From contig OZ025796.1 of the NCBI GenBank assembly GCA_964019425.1, positions 1,351,001 through 1,415,000 of the forward strand: DNA of 64,000 bases, read 5' to 3'. Made by a program: the position numbers and the translations under genes. Below, in pieces: positions 43,173-55,094 of this stretch (positions are counted from its first letter, which is position 1; each line of letters opens with the position of its first letter). The notes beneath the pieces are model-generated. The model was not told where the DNA came from. It worked only from the letters and a program-made list of their open reading frames with translations, and searched no databases. The stretch comes from Flectonema sp. DT1601 (taxonomy: Eukaryota; Euglenozoa; Diplonemea; Diplonemida; Diplonemidae).

Positions 43173-43272
43173 ATGGCAGCATCCCTACGCTGTGATGATG
43201 GGGAATAAAGTGGCTTAAGTGCCCACAGGAAATTAATAGACATTAAGCCCTCGTTGGGTGCTGCTGTGCCAT
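43173..43272. repeat. Foldback sequence, about 100 bp
   Basis: ATGGCAGCATCCC at the left is complementary, with a small internal gap, to GGGTGCTGCTGTGCCAT at the right. Inside lies a second possible stem, GTGG-CTTAAG-TGCCCAC. It could be a small foldback transposon or a structured RNA. No other copy is visible in the window. Confidence 0.5.
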
Positions 43273-43307
43273 AAGAGAGCTGACACTTTTTAAAAAAAAA
43301 TTTTTTT

Positions 43308-43425
43308 TTGTACCGACAAAGTCGGTAAAAAAAACAAGAAAAAAAAAAACCATTCAGATTAAGAGCTATTTTCCCTGTGCAGTCGGCATTACTGCACTTA
43401 CAATTAATAAGCTTATCTGAATGCG
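43308..43425 (+). repeat. Repeat B, copy 2
   Basis: It carries the CCGACAAAGTCGG hairpin, CATTCAGATTAAGAGC, an internal perfect 7-bp stem (GTGCAGT/ACTGCAC at 43377-43397) and the closing CTTATCTGAATG, whose last nine bases pair with CATTCAGAT at 43351-43359. The order is the same as in the copy at 38328. Confidence 0.75.
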
Positions 43426-43933
43426 TTTTTTTTTTTTTTTTTTTTTTTTAAATACGATCGGTCCATTTCTAGTTTGTTCTGATTTTTTTTTTTAAATTTC
43501 TTTTATTCCGTTTTTTTTTTTATATAAATAAAGAGCGTTTACTTCATTTGTTATCGGTATTTGCGTTTACTTTTTTTGGGAGAATCTACCTGCGGTGTAT
43601 TAATGACTTTTGTGTTAATATGTTCGCCAGTTTTTCCAACCACGAAGCATACCTTTACCTTCAACACACTGAAAGGTAGAAACGATAATATATTAGTCTT
43701 TCTTTCTTCTTGTTTTGTTGCAGTTTGTCTCAGATCAGAACCAGACTCAGTTAATACGTATTCTTTTTATATCGAAATGCAGCCATCGGTAACGGGGTAG
43801 CTCTTCAGTTTTATCGAACGAAATAAACAAAACGAATTATGCGATTTCGTAAGCTCACTGAGCTAGTAGTCTTTTAGTTGTTTGCTGTCGACTGTTTGGT
43901 TATGAAATCTAATTTAAACAGATTTATCACAAC

Positions 43934-47394
<3,461 letters not shown>

Positions 47395-47853
47395 AACCCC
47401 CTCCCTAATGGGAGAGTATTTTAGATATTTCACTGGATTTTTTTATTTATTTTATTTTATTTATTTTTTATTTTAGAGGTCAAAGGAACCTCGCAGACAT
47501 AATTATTATTTTAAATTAATTTTCTCAAAACTAGTAACGTATCCACGGAATCTCTTGTGTGGCAAGAAACTAGTTTTTCAAAATTAAGATTACCGTCGTT
47601 ATATTAATTCCGTTCTTGCTTTTCTGTCAGCTTAGTTTGTAAGGAAACAAGAACGTGTTTTATTTTCTTCACCTTTTATTTGGGAAGGGTCTTTAGAACA
47701 ACATGATAAGGAAAGAGTTCCTTTTCATTTCCGATCACTGGGCCTTTTCTTTTTGGTAGTCAAAACGCACCGTTAGACCTATCGTTTCGAAGGTCCTCAG
47801 GATACTGTTATTTATTTTCACTCTTCTTCCCTTCACAGATTTCATTGAACCAA
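47395..47853. other. Intergenic; strong acceptor tract at its end
   Basis: About 460 bases. T-rich stretches follow the ATP synthase stop. The region closes with TTCACTCTTCTTCCCTTCACAG ending at 47838, 15 nt before the next ATG. No other feature is seen. Confidence 0.55.
47816..47838 (+). promoter_or_regulatory. Strong candidate trans-splice acceptor of the secreted repeat gene
   Basis: More than 20 nt of almost pure pyrimidine end in CACAG at 47838. It is the best-formed acceptor in the window and lies 15 nt before the ATG at 47854. Confidence 0.55.
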
Positions 47854-50800
47854 ATGCTTAGCAGGTTACTTCTCGCAGGGCTTCTCATTGCAGGCAGTGG
47901 AGCCCTCATCGCAGCCCCTCCTGCTGGATGTGCTGCCACACTCTGCACAGTGGGATCAATTTGTGTTGAAGACGAATTCGGTCAAGCCTCGTGTATTGAG
48001 AACCCCTGCAACGTTAAGGAATGTCCTCTATTCAAAAACAAGTGTGTTGTGAAAGATGGTAAAGCTATTTGTGTTGAGGAACAACCAGCTGGATGTGCTG
48101 CAACAACCTGCATAGTAGGATCAATTTGTGTTGAAGACGAATTCGGTCAAGCCTCATGTATTGAGAACCCCTGCAACGTTAAGGAATGTCCTTTCTTCAA
48201 AAACAAGTGCGTTGTGAAAGATGGTAAAGCTATTTGTGTTGAGGAACAACCAGCTGGATGTGCTGCAACAACCTGCATAGTAGGATCAATTTGTGTTGAA
48301 GACGAATTCGGTCAAGCCTCGTGTATTGAGAACCCCTGCAACGTTAAGGAATGTCCTTTCTTCAAAAACAAGTGCGTCGTGAAAGATGGTAAAGCTATTT
48401 GTGTTGAGGAACAACCAGCTGGATGTGCTGCCACACTCTGCACAGTGGGATCAATTTGTGTTGAAGACGAATTCGGTCAAGCCTCATGTATTGAGAACCC
48501 CTGCAACGTTAAGGAATGTCCTCTATTCAAAAACAAGTGCGTTGTGAAAGATGGTAAAGCTATTTGTGTTGAGGAACAACCAGCTGGATGTGCTGCAACA
48601 ACCTGCATAGTAGGATCAATTTGTGTTGAAGACGAATTCGGTCAAGCCTCATGTATTGAGAACCCCTGCAACGTTAAGGAATGTCCTCTATTCAAAAACA
48701 AGTGCGTCGTGAAAGATGGTAAAGCTATTTGTGTTGAGGAACAACCAGCTGGATGTGCTGCAACAACCTGCATAGTAGGATCAATTTGTGTTGAAGACGA
48801 ATTCGGTCAAGCCTCGTGTATTGAGAACCCCTGCAACGTTAAGGAATGTCCTTTCTTCAAAAACAAGTGCGTCGTGAAAGATGGTAAAGCTATTTGTGTT
48901 GAGGAACAACCAGCTGGATGTGCTGCCACACTCTGCACAGTGGGATCAATTTGTGTTGAAGACGAATTCGGTCAAGCCTCGTGTATTGAGAACCCCTGCA
49001 ACGTTAAGGAATGTCCTTTCTTCAAAAACAAGTGCGTCGTGAAAGATGGTAAAGCTATTTGTGTTGAGGAACAACCAGCTGGATGTGCTGCAACAACCTG
49101 CATAGTAGGATCAATTTGTGTTGAAGACGAATTCGGTCAAGCCTCGTGTATTGAGAACCCCTGCAACGTTAAGGAATGTCCTTTCTTCAAAAACAAGTGC
49201 GTCGTGAAAGATGGTAAAGCTATTTGTGTTGAGGAACAACCAGCTGGATGTGCTGCCACACTCTGCACAGTGGGATCAATTTGTGTTGAAGACGAATTCG
49301 GTCAAGCCTCATGTATTGAGAACCCCTGCAACGTTAAGGAATGTCCTTTCTTCAAAAACAAGTGCGTTGTGAAAGATGGTAAAGCTGTTTGTGTTGAGGA
49401 ACAACCAGCTGGATGTGCTGCCACACTCTGCACAGTGGGATCAATTTGTGTTGAAGACGAATTCGGTCAAGCCTCGTGTATTGAGAACCCCTGCAACGTT
49501 AAGGAATGTCCTTTCTTCAAAAACAAGTGCGTTGTGAAAGATGGTAAAGCTATTTGTGTTGAGGAACAACCAGCTGGATGTGCTGCCACACTCTGCACAG
49601 TGGGATCAATTTGTGTTGAAGACGAATTCGGTCAAGCCTCGTGTATTGAGAACCCCTGCAACGTTAAGGAATGTCCTTTCTTCAAAAACAAGTGCGTCGT
49701 GAAAGATGGTAAAGCTATTTGTGTTGAGGAACAACCAGCTGGATGTGCTGCCACACTCTGCACAGTGGGATCAATTTGTGTTGAAGACGAATTCGGTCAA
49801 GCCTCATGTATTGAGAACCCCTGCAACGTTAAGGAATGTCCTTTCTTCAAAAACAAGTGCGTTGTGAAAGATGGTAAAGCTATTTGTGTTGAGGAACAAC
49901 CAGCTGGATGTGCTGCAACAACCTGCATAGTAGGATCAATTTGTGTTGAAGACGAATTCGGTCAAGCCTCGTGTATTGAGAACCCCTGCAACGTTAAGGA
50001 ATGTCCTTTCTTCAAAAACAAGTGCGTTGTGAAAGATGGTAAAGCTATTTGTGTTGAGGAACAACCAGCTGGATGTGCTGCAACAACCTGCATAGTAGGA
50101 TCAATTTGTGTTGAAGACGAATTCGGTCAAGCCTCGTGTATTGAGAACCCCTGCAACGTTAAGGAATGTCCTTTCTTCAAAAACAAGTGCGTCGTGAAAG
50201 ATGGTAAAGCTATTTGTGTTGAGGAACAACCAGCTGGATGTGCTGCCACACTCTGCACAGTGGGATCAATTTGTGTTGAAGACGAATTCGGTCAAGCCTC
50301 ATGTATTGAGAACCCCTGCAACGTTAAGGAATGTCCTCTATTCAAAAACAAGTGCGTTGTGAAAGATGGTAAAGCTATTTGTGTTGAGGAACAACCAGCT
50401 GGATGTGCTGCAACAACCTGCATAGTAGGATCAATTTGTGTTGAAGACGAATTCGGTCAAGCCTCGTGTATTGAGAACCCCTGCAACGTTAAGGAATGTC
50501 CTCTATTCAAAAACAAGTGCGTCGTGAAAGATGGTAAAGCTGTTTGTGTTGAGGAACGACCAGCTGGTTGTGCAGTAGTGCAATGCCCCAAAGGAATTGA
50601 TTGCACTGAAGACGATGCTGGAGTAGGACACTGCAGTGAAGAAGAAGAACTCGATGTCAGGGGGTACTACTTGCTTAAACAAGATCAAAGAAGGTGTATC
50701 GACCCACTCTGTGGTGGTTACTGGATTACAAAAGTCAACAGGAGAAAGATGCGATGCGCTGATGGCATTAGAAAGCCGAGCTGCTACATCGCTGAGTTTA

Positions 50801-51432
50801 CTTCAGACTTGAAACCTCACTTCACATCCAATGAGAACATTCTGATTAAAGGAACTCGGTCGAAAAAAGACTTTGGAAAACCTTTCGGAATTCTTGGTAC
50901 ATTCTCTCTAGACCGCGGACACGTCGCAGTAACAGATGTTGACGGGTTTGGATCTTTCTTTGCAATTGAAAACAACGGCGTGCAATGCATCACCAAACCC
51001 TGTCTTGTATTTGATAATTATTTATTAAACACGAGAAGAATTAAAAGAACTTCTTCAATCGAATTTGATGACAAGTTGGGAGACGAAGCAGCTGAGAAAG
51101 CTCGCACACAACTTTCTGCAGGAGAAGTGGTATTGGTGTCCGCTACACGTCGGAGAGTTAAAAGTAAAAATAGAAAAGAGAAACAGCTTTTGGTTAATCA
51201 AATCTACAACCCGACAGTTGAATGTCCGAAGGGATACCTTTGGCACAAGGAAGCCTGTAGAACTAAGTTTGGGTGTGCTCATCCCCAACTTGAAATGATT
51301 CTTGTCGGAGGAGTTCCACCGAATAGTGAACTTGGGGAACCAACACCACCAACAACAACCACAATCTGCGTTGATAGCTGTGAGGACCACCAACACACTG
51401 GTCCAGGTACTTGTACTGCTCATCTTCAATGA
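47854..51432 (+). CDS. Secreted protein with 16 tandem 55-residue cysteine repeats
   Basis: A single exon of 1192 residues from the first ATG. It opens with a clear signal peptide (MLSRLLLAGLLIAGSGALIA). Sixteen 55-residue units follow, each with nine or so conserved positions including six to eight Cys (PAGCAAT, CVEDEFGQASC, NPCNVKECP, NKCVVKDGKA-CVEE), then a degenerate seventeenth (PAGCAVVQCPKGIDC). The spacing suggests disulfide-bonded mini-domains. The 290-residue C-terminal part has two similar Cys-containing blocks (RCIDPLCGGYW with CADG and CYIAEF, and QCITKPCLVFDNY) that resemble a bacterial lipoprotein-type domain (DUF6748-like, from memory). It ends in Thr/Pro and Cys/His-rich sequence. 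It is probably extracellular or surface-bound, and its function is unknown. Confidence 0.9.
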   Translation: MLSRLLLAGLLIAGSGALIAAPPAGCAATLCTVGSICVEDEFGQASCIENPCNVKECPLFKNKCVVKDGKAICVEEQPAGCAATTCIVGSICVEDEFGQASCIENPCNVKECPFFKNKCVVKDGKAICVEEQPAGCAATTCIVGSICVEDEFGQASCIENPCNVKECPFFKNKCVVKDGKAICVEEQPAGCAATLCTVGSICVEDEFGQASCIENPCNVKECPLFKNKCVVKDGKAICVEEQPAGCAATTCIVGSICVEDEFGQASCIENPCNVKECPLFKNKCVVKDGKAICVEEQPAGCAATTCIVGSICVEDEFGQASCIENPCNVKECPFFKNKCVVKDGKAICVEEQPAGCAATLCTVGSICVEDEFGQASCIENPCNVKECPFFKNKCVVKDGKAICVEEQPAGCAATTCIVGSICVEDEFGQASCIENPCNVKECPFFKNKCVVKDGKAICVEEQPAGCAATLCTVGSICVEDEFGQASCIENPCNVKECPFFKNKCVVKDGKAVCVEEQPAGCAATLCTVGSICVEDEFGQASCIENPCNVKECPFFKNKCVVKDGKAICVEEQPAGCAATLCTVGSICVEDEFGQASCIENPCNVKECPFFKNKCVVKDGKAICVEEQPAGCAATLCTVGSICVEDEFGQASCIENPCNVKECPFFKNKCVVKDGKAICVEEQPAGCAATTCIVGSICVEDEFGQASCIENPCNVKECPFFKNKCVVKDGKAICVEEQPAGCAATTCIVGSICVEDEFGQASCIENPCNVKECPFFKNKCVVKDGKAICVEEQPAGCAATLCTVGSICVEDEFGQASCIENPCNVKECPLFKNKCVVKDGKAICVEEQPAGCAATTCIVGSICVEDEFGQASCIENPCNVKECPLFKNKCVVKDGKAVCVEERPAGCAVVQCPKGIDCTEDDAGVGHCSEEEELDVRGYYLLKQDQRRCIDPLCGGYWITKVNRRKMRCADGIRKPSCYIAEFTSDLKPHFTSNENILIKGTRSKKDFGKPFGILGTFSLDRGHVAVTDVDGFGSFFAIENNGVQCITKPCLVFDNYLLNTRRIKRTSSIEFDDKLGDEAAEKARTQLSAGEVVLVSATRRRVKSKNRKEKQLLVNQIYNPTVECPKGYLWHKEACRTKFGCAHPQLEMILVGGVPPNSELGEPTPPTTTTICVDSCEDHQHTGPGTCTAHLQ
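47920..50559 (+). repeat. Coding tandem array, 16 units of 165 bp
   Basis: The units are almost identical at the DNA level. Two linked variants segregate: CACACTCTGCACAGTG (Leu-Cys-Thr-Val) versus CAACAACCTGCATAGTA (Thr-Cys-Ile-Val), and CTATTC versus TTCTTC (Pro-Leu-Phe or Pro-Phe-Phe). Several silent T/C and A/G sites also vary. The variants are shuffled along the array, which points to ongoing gene conversion or unequal crossing-over. Confidence 0.97.
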
Positions 51433-52425
51433 AAACTCTCTTTTTTCTAATTATTGTTCACATTTTCATACCAACCAAGTACAATAACTTCAGCTGGTTC
51501 GCTATTCCCAGTTGGTCCTCGTTGGGGATCCCGGAGTAAGTCGTTCCACTTATCATTTTTTTTCTCTTTTTTTTTTTTTTTTTTGAATCCTTTTTATGTC
51601 GTATTTAATACTAACTAACTAATACTATATTCGCACAAAACTTGACCTTACGAGCAGTATGAGATACACGCTGTTGGTGAGGTCTGTGCTGGTGGTTGAA
51701 TTTATCAGTTGGGAAGATAACATAATAATATTTTCCCTATTTTATTTTCTCCCTCCACCGGAATTGTATAGCAAGACGCCTTTGAGCAATTCATCTGCTG
51801 AATTTTATTATTCTTTTATCTCCCCCCGACAACCTTTTCGTTTGTATTTTACGTACAAAATCGAACAGTTAATCTCCCGACAACCTTTTCGTTTTTTTCT
51901 TAGGCATTCCGCTCGGGGAAGCTCTCCCACGAAAACTGTATTGACCTGAGAAATCGATTTGTTTGTTTTCTTTTTTTACTCTCAACTTTTTTGCTTTATC
52001 GTGTCAAGCACCCGATCAGATCCGGGGTTGTGACTTTGACGTATTTCTCTTATTTGATTACTACTTGAGTTCTGTTATCGTTACTAATTCACTTTACTTC
52101 AACAAACAGAAAGGAAAAAAAAAACTATATAAACGAGCTGGTTGCAGTATTGACGAGAAGAAGGTAGTTGTCCTCATCAACTGAGTTTGCAAAATTCATT
52201 ATTTTATTCTCTTTTTTTTATATAAAGGAACTTCAGGAAGTACAGGTGTGTCCAGCTAATATACTTCTTGGTATGTACTGGTAGCGATGAATGTTGTTTT
52301 GAGTCACTTGTTATCCAGTAGCAAACTATTCAAAATAATGCAAGTTTTTGTAACATCTCCGGATTTGGGACTCCCGGCGGTGTCTGTCACGGCTCGTGCT
52401 GTGTCGGTTGGGCGAGTTGTGACAA

Positions 52426-52499
52426 CCCTGATTTTGTTTGTGCTGCTCCTCGATCATAGAGATACTCTTGCGGTAGTTACCGAGTATCCCGTAGAAACT
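52426..52499 (+). repeat. Repeat C, copy 1 (hairpin-containing)
   Basis: It shares 74 bases with 63747-63820 at over 85 percent identity by eye, same orientation. The core GATACTC-TTGC-GGTAGTTACC-GAGTATC folds into a long stem with a second small stem at its tip. The two copies differ at both sides of one inner pair in a way that keeps pairing. Confidence 0.85.
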
Positions 52500-52535
52500 G
52501 GAGCTGGATTTATGAGAAGTGAGTTGTGAGTTGTG

Positions 52536-52811
52536 TTTAACCTCCTTTCGCAATAGAGACACCCGGTGTGAGTGTGTGATGTGTGTTGAAACTCTGACGA
52601 GTTCTCATTACCCTTTGTGTGTGTTGTGTATTTATATGTGTGGTTTGAGCGTTCGTGTTTCAGTTTTGAGCGAGCCTCCAATGGTTTGTGTGTGTTGCGT
52701 GTTTCGTAGGTTCACATGTCGAATGTGTGTGGAACTATTATTTCGTTTGCCTTTCTTGATTTTTCTGAATTTGTTCTTCGTGCTGTGATTTGTGGTGAAG
52801 TTGCGTTGTAT
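52536..52811 (+). repeat. Direct duplication, unit 1
   Basis: It runs from TTTAACCTCCTT to GATTTGTGGTGAAGTTG and is repeated at 53096-53417. Shared landmarks are CTCTGACGAGTTCTCATTACCC and CGAATGTGTGTGGAACTATT. Unit 2 contains an extra internal GT-rich duplication. Confidence 0.88.
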
Positions 52812-53095
52812 TGTATTGTATTGTATAATTTGTTGTTTGTTCTGTTAGTTTGTTTGCAATCATTCTTTCTTCTTTTTGTTATCAGGAAGGACATGTCACA
52901 AGTGATGTGGTGGAGAGGAAGTGGGGGGGGAGAGTAAGTTAGGTGGAAAATGGTACCACTTGCCGTGTGATGGAAGGAGGGATCGTCGAGAGGGCTTTAC
53001 GGTGATGGTGACATGAGAGGGTGTTTGCAATTTTGTAACTTTTGTATATATTTCATATTCTTAAATACAGGAGCAGAACTAATGATGAAGTGAGC

Positions 53096-53417
53096 GTTTA
53101 ACCTCCTTGTGTGTTTGTGCGTGAGTGTGTGTTGTGAAGTGTTGTGTGTTGCAACTCTGACGAGTTCTCATTACCCTTTGTGTGTGTTTTGTGTGTTCAT
53201 ATGTGTAGTTTGAGTAGTATGTTGGTTAGTGTGTTGTGTGTTCATATGTGTGGTTTGAGTGTTCGTGTTTCGTATTTGAGTTCCTGCTATGGTTTGTGTG
53301 TGTTGCGTGTTTCGGAGGTGCGAATGTCGAATGTGTGTGGAACTATTATTTCGTTTGCCTTCCTTGATTTTTCTGAATTTTTTGTTCTTCGTGCTGTGAT
53401 TTGTGGTGAAGTTGAAT
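53096..53417 (+). repeat. Direct duplication, unit 2
   Basis: Second copy of the segment at 52536-52811, offset by 560 bp, with an insertion that repeats the TGTGTTCATATGTGTGGTTTGAG section. It ends about 240 bases before the orphan membrane-protein gene. Confidence 0.88.
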
Positions 53418-53604
53418 TGTGTTGTTTGGTGGGAATGTTTGAGAAGAGGAAAATAATTTATTGAATTGTTTTGATTTATTTGCCGTCACCTGTTTAGTCA
53501 ATTCTCACGTTAGTGGTGTGTCTTCCCTGATTACCGTAGTGTGTGAACTCGACTTGAACTTGATTAAGTACTTAACAATACTAGAAATGTGTGTCTCTCT
53601 TTTT

Positions 53605-53625
53605 AAGTAAGTTCCCTTTTTTCAG
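53605..53625 (+). promoter_or_regulatory. Candidate trans-splice acceptor of the orphan gene
   Basis: AAGTTCCCTTTTTTCAG ends at 53625, 30 nt before the ATG at 53656. It is part of what argues that the downstream frame is a real gene. Confidence 0.45.
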
Positions 53626-53655
53626 TGTCATCGTAAAACAAAACATCGCTCAAGG

Positions 53656-54984
53656 ATGATGATTGTTGCAATGGCCGTGTTGTCGCTTATTGCTACCCCG
53701 ATAATCTGGTTATCGGAGGCGGAAGCAAAACGATCTGTTCTGCACAGGAGTTTCCGGGAACCGACGCCGCAAGAAGCGTTGATGGAATATCGCACGCAAG
53801 TTATGATGAGGAAGTACGTTCAGGGGTTACTTGAACTGCAAGAGCGCATGTTCCGCGAGAGGGCGAGGAAGGTGACCGAGTGGGTGGAGATGCGGAGGGA
53901 GAAGACTGCTGCTTGGAAGAGGGAGGAGAGAAGACAGATGATGGAAAGGCATTCCGCATGGAAGTTGTGCGGTGAACCCACATCGGATTGTAGTTTCCAG
54001 CATGCTTCCGTACGCAGTGGAACCTACACGCACATTGGTGGCAACGGTGGCAGCGTCAACACGTCGCTGGTTGGAAAAGGAGCACCTTATGCTGCACGCA
54101 CCACTGTCGACTCCACGTCGTCGCAAATGGAATATAGTACTTGTCTCCTGATTCTGAGAATGTTCAGAGTTCTGGTGCAGTGGTTCATCAGGATTCATAA
54201 CGACATGGCAGAAGCGCTTCGCCGTTCACTGTGTCTTTTGAACTTTGGTGTTGACTTCCTCAGATTGATCTCGTCATCATTTCTCGACTTTCTGAGTCAG
54301 TGCTGTCGAGTTGGAAGCAAGCTGTCTTCGGACTTCATGCAATTCACAGCAATGCAAGTTCCGCGGGGCCCTCGTGTTTTTGCGGCTGCGCTTGAGCTCG
54401 AGTGTGTCAGGTTTGCTGACCTCGTAATGGCTTGGGTGAATGAAGCAGCCAGTTCAGCGGCTGACTTCATGTTCTCTGTACTTTCTCTGTTTGATCGGTT
54501 TCTCTTGTTTTCGAGAAGCGTTCGCTCCGAACTGGAGGCATGTTTCCTTTCTTTTTTTGCTGGACCCATTGGTGCTTATCGCTCGGTCGAGGCAGATCTG
54601 AAGTCTGCGTCCGAGGTGATTCGCGGGGGGTTCGGGAAAGTGGTTGCATGTACGGAGATTGCTGACCAGAGTGTTAAGCTGTTTTGCATCAATCACCGGA
54701 TTGATCAGAGCAAGAAACACTTGGAACGCATCTTCAGGGGATGGAAAGTCGAGGCGGCAGCCGTAGTCAATAAAGTTGACATTAAGTATTTGTTTGAAGC
54801 TGTCGCCGCGCTTTCCGATGCCTGTTCTTTTCTTCTTTGGATTGTTTTGTTGTTGGTATTGCTCTCCTTTGAAATTGTCAATTTCTTGGGTTTGTTTGCC
54901 GGCATGAGTAGCGGAGGAAAAAGGAAGTTTCAGCTTGCGCAGCAGCTGTTTGCGGCTTGTGTTTTTCATGTTTGTTGTCGTTAA
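53656..54984 (+). CDS. Orphan protein with signal-like N-terminus and C-terminal membrane segment
   Basis: A single exon of 442 residues. The first 24 residues (VAMAVLSLIATPIIWLSEAEA) look like a signal peptide or anchor. A charged helical stretch rich in Arg, Glu and Met follows. The middle is amphipathic with scattered Cys. Residues about 388-420 (SFLLWIVLLLVLLSFEIVNF) are a strong membrane helix. I recognise no family. Its base composition is clearly more GC-rich than that of the host genes to the left, and it sits among repeats and next to two retroelements. It may be a recently acquired or fast-evolving surface-type gene. The long frame and the acceptor upstream support coding. Confidence 0.62.
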   Translation: MMIVAMAVLSLIATPIIWLSEAEAKRSVLHRSFREPTPQEALMEYRTQVMMRKYVQGLLELQERMFRERARKVTEWVEMRREKTAAWKREERRQMMERHSAWKLCGEPTSDCSFQHASVRSGTYTHIGGNGGSVNTSLVGKGAPYAARTTVDSTSSQMEYSTCLLILRMFRVLVQWFIRIHNDMAEALRRSLCLLNFGVDFLRLISSSFLDFLSQCCRVGSKLSSDFMQFTAMQVPRGPRVFAAALELECVRFADLVMAWVNEAASSAADFMFSVLSLFDRFLLFSRSVRSELEACFLSFFAGPIGAYRSVEADLKSASEVIRGGFGKVVACTEIADQSVKLFCINHRIDQSKKHLERIFRGWKVEAAAVVNKVDIKYLFEAVAALSDACSFLLWIVLLLVLLSFEIVNFLGLFAGMSSGGKRKFQLAQQLFAACVFHVCCR

Positions 54985-55094
54985 ATGAATTCTGTTGTTG
55001 TTTGAAAAAACAGCAGCCCAACAAAAAAAAAAGCAAAACCAAAACCAAAAAAAAAAGAAAAAAAAAAAAAAAATAAGCGACCTTTGTACCAACT

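Larger units (their letters stand above)
41401..43933. other. 2.5 kb intergenic region with structured repeats
   Basis: No gene is supported. An A run of about 25 nt lies at 42719-42743. A foldback sequence lies at 43173-43272 and repeat B copy 2 at 43308-43425. The short frame 43561-43800 is low in order and probably not coding. ATTTAAACAG ends at 43921, 12 nt before the ATP synthase ATG. Confidence 0.6.
51433..53655. other. Accessory intergenic region with tandem and dispersed repeats
   Basis: No gene is supported. A 17-base stretch CCGACAACCTTTTCGTT occurs twice (about 51827 and 51877). Repeat C copy 1 lies at 52426-52499. A 560-bp-period direct duplication covers 52536-52811 and 53096-53417. 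GT-rich stretches create short open frames with Val/Cys runs that I do not regard as genes. The region ends with TTCCCTTTTTTCAG at 53625. Confidence 0.6.

Noticed and set aside
52519-53464. Short Val/Cys-rich open frames in GT-rich sequence
   Set aside because: They arise from duplicated GTGTGT-rich segments, overlap in several frames and have no start context.
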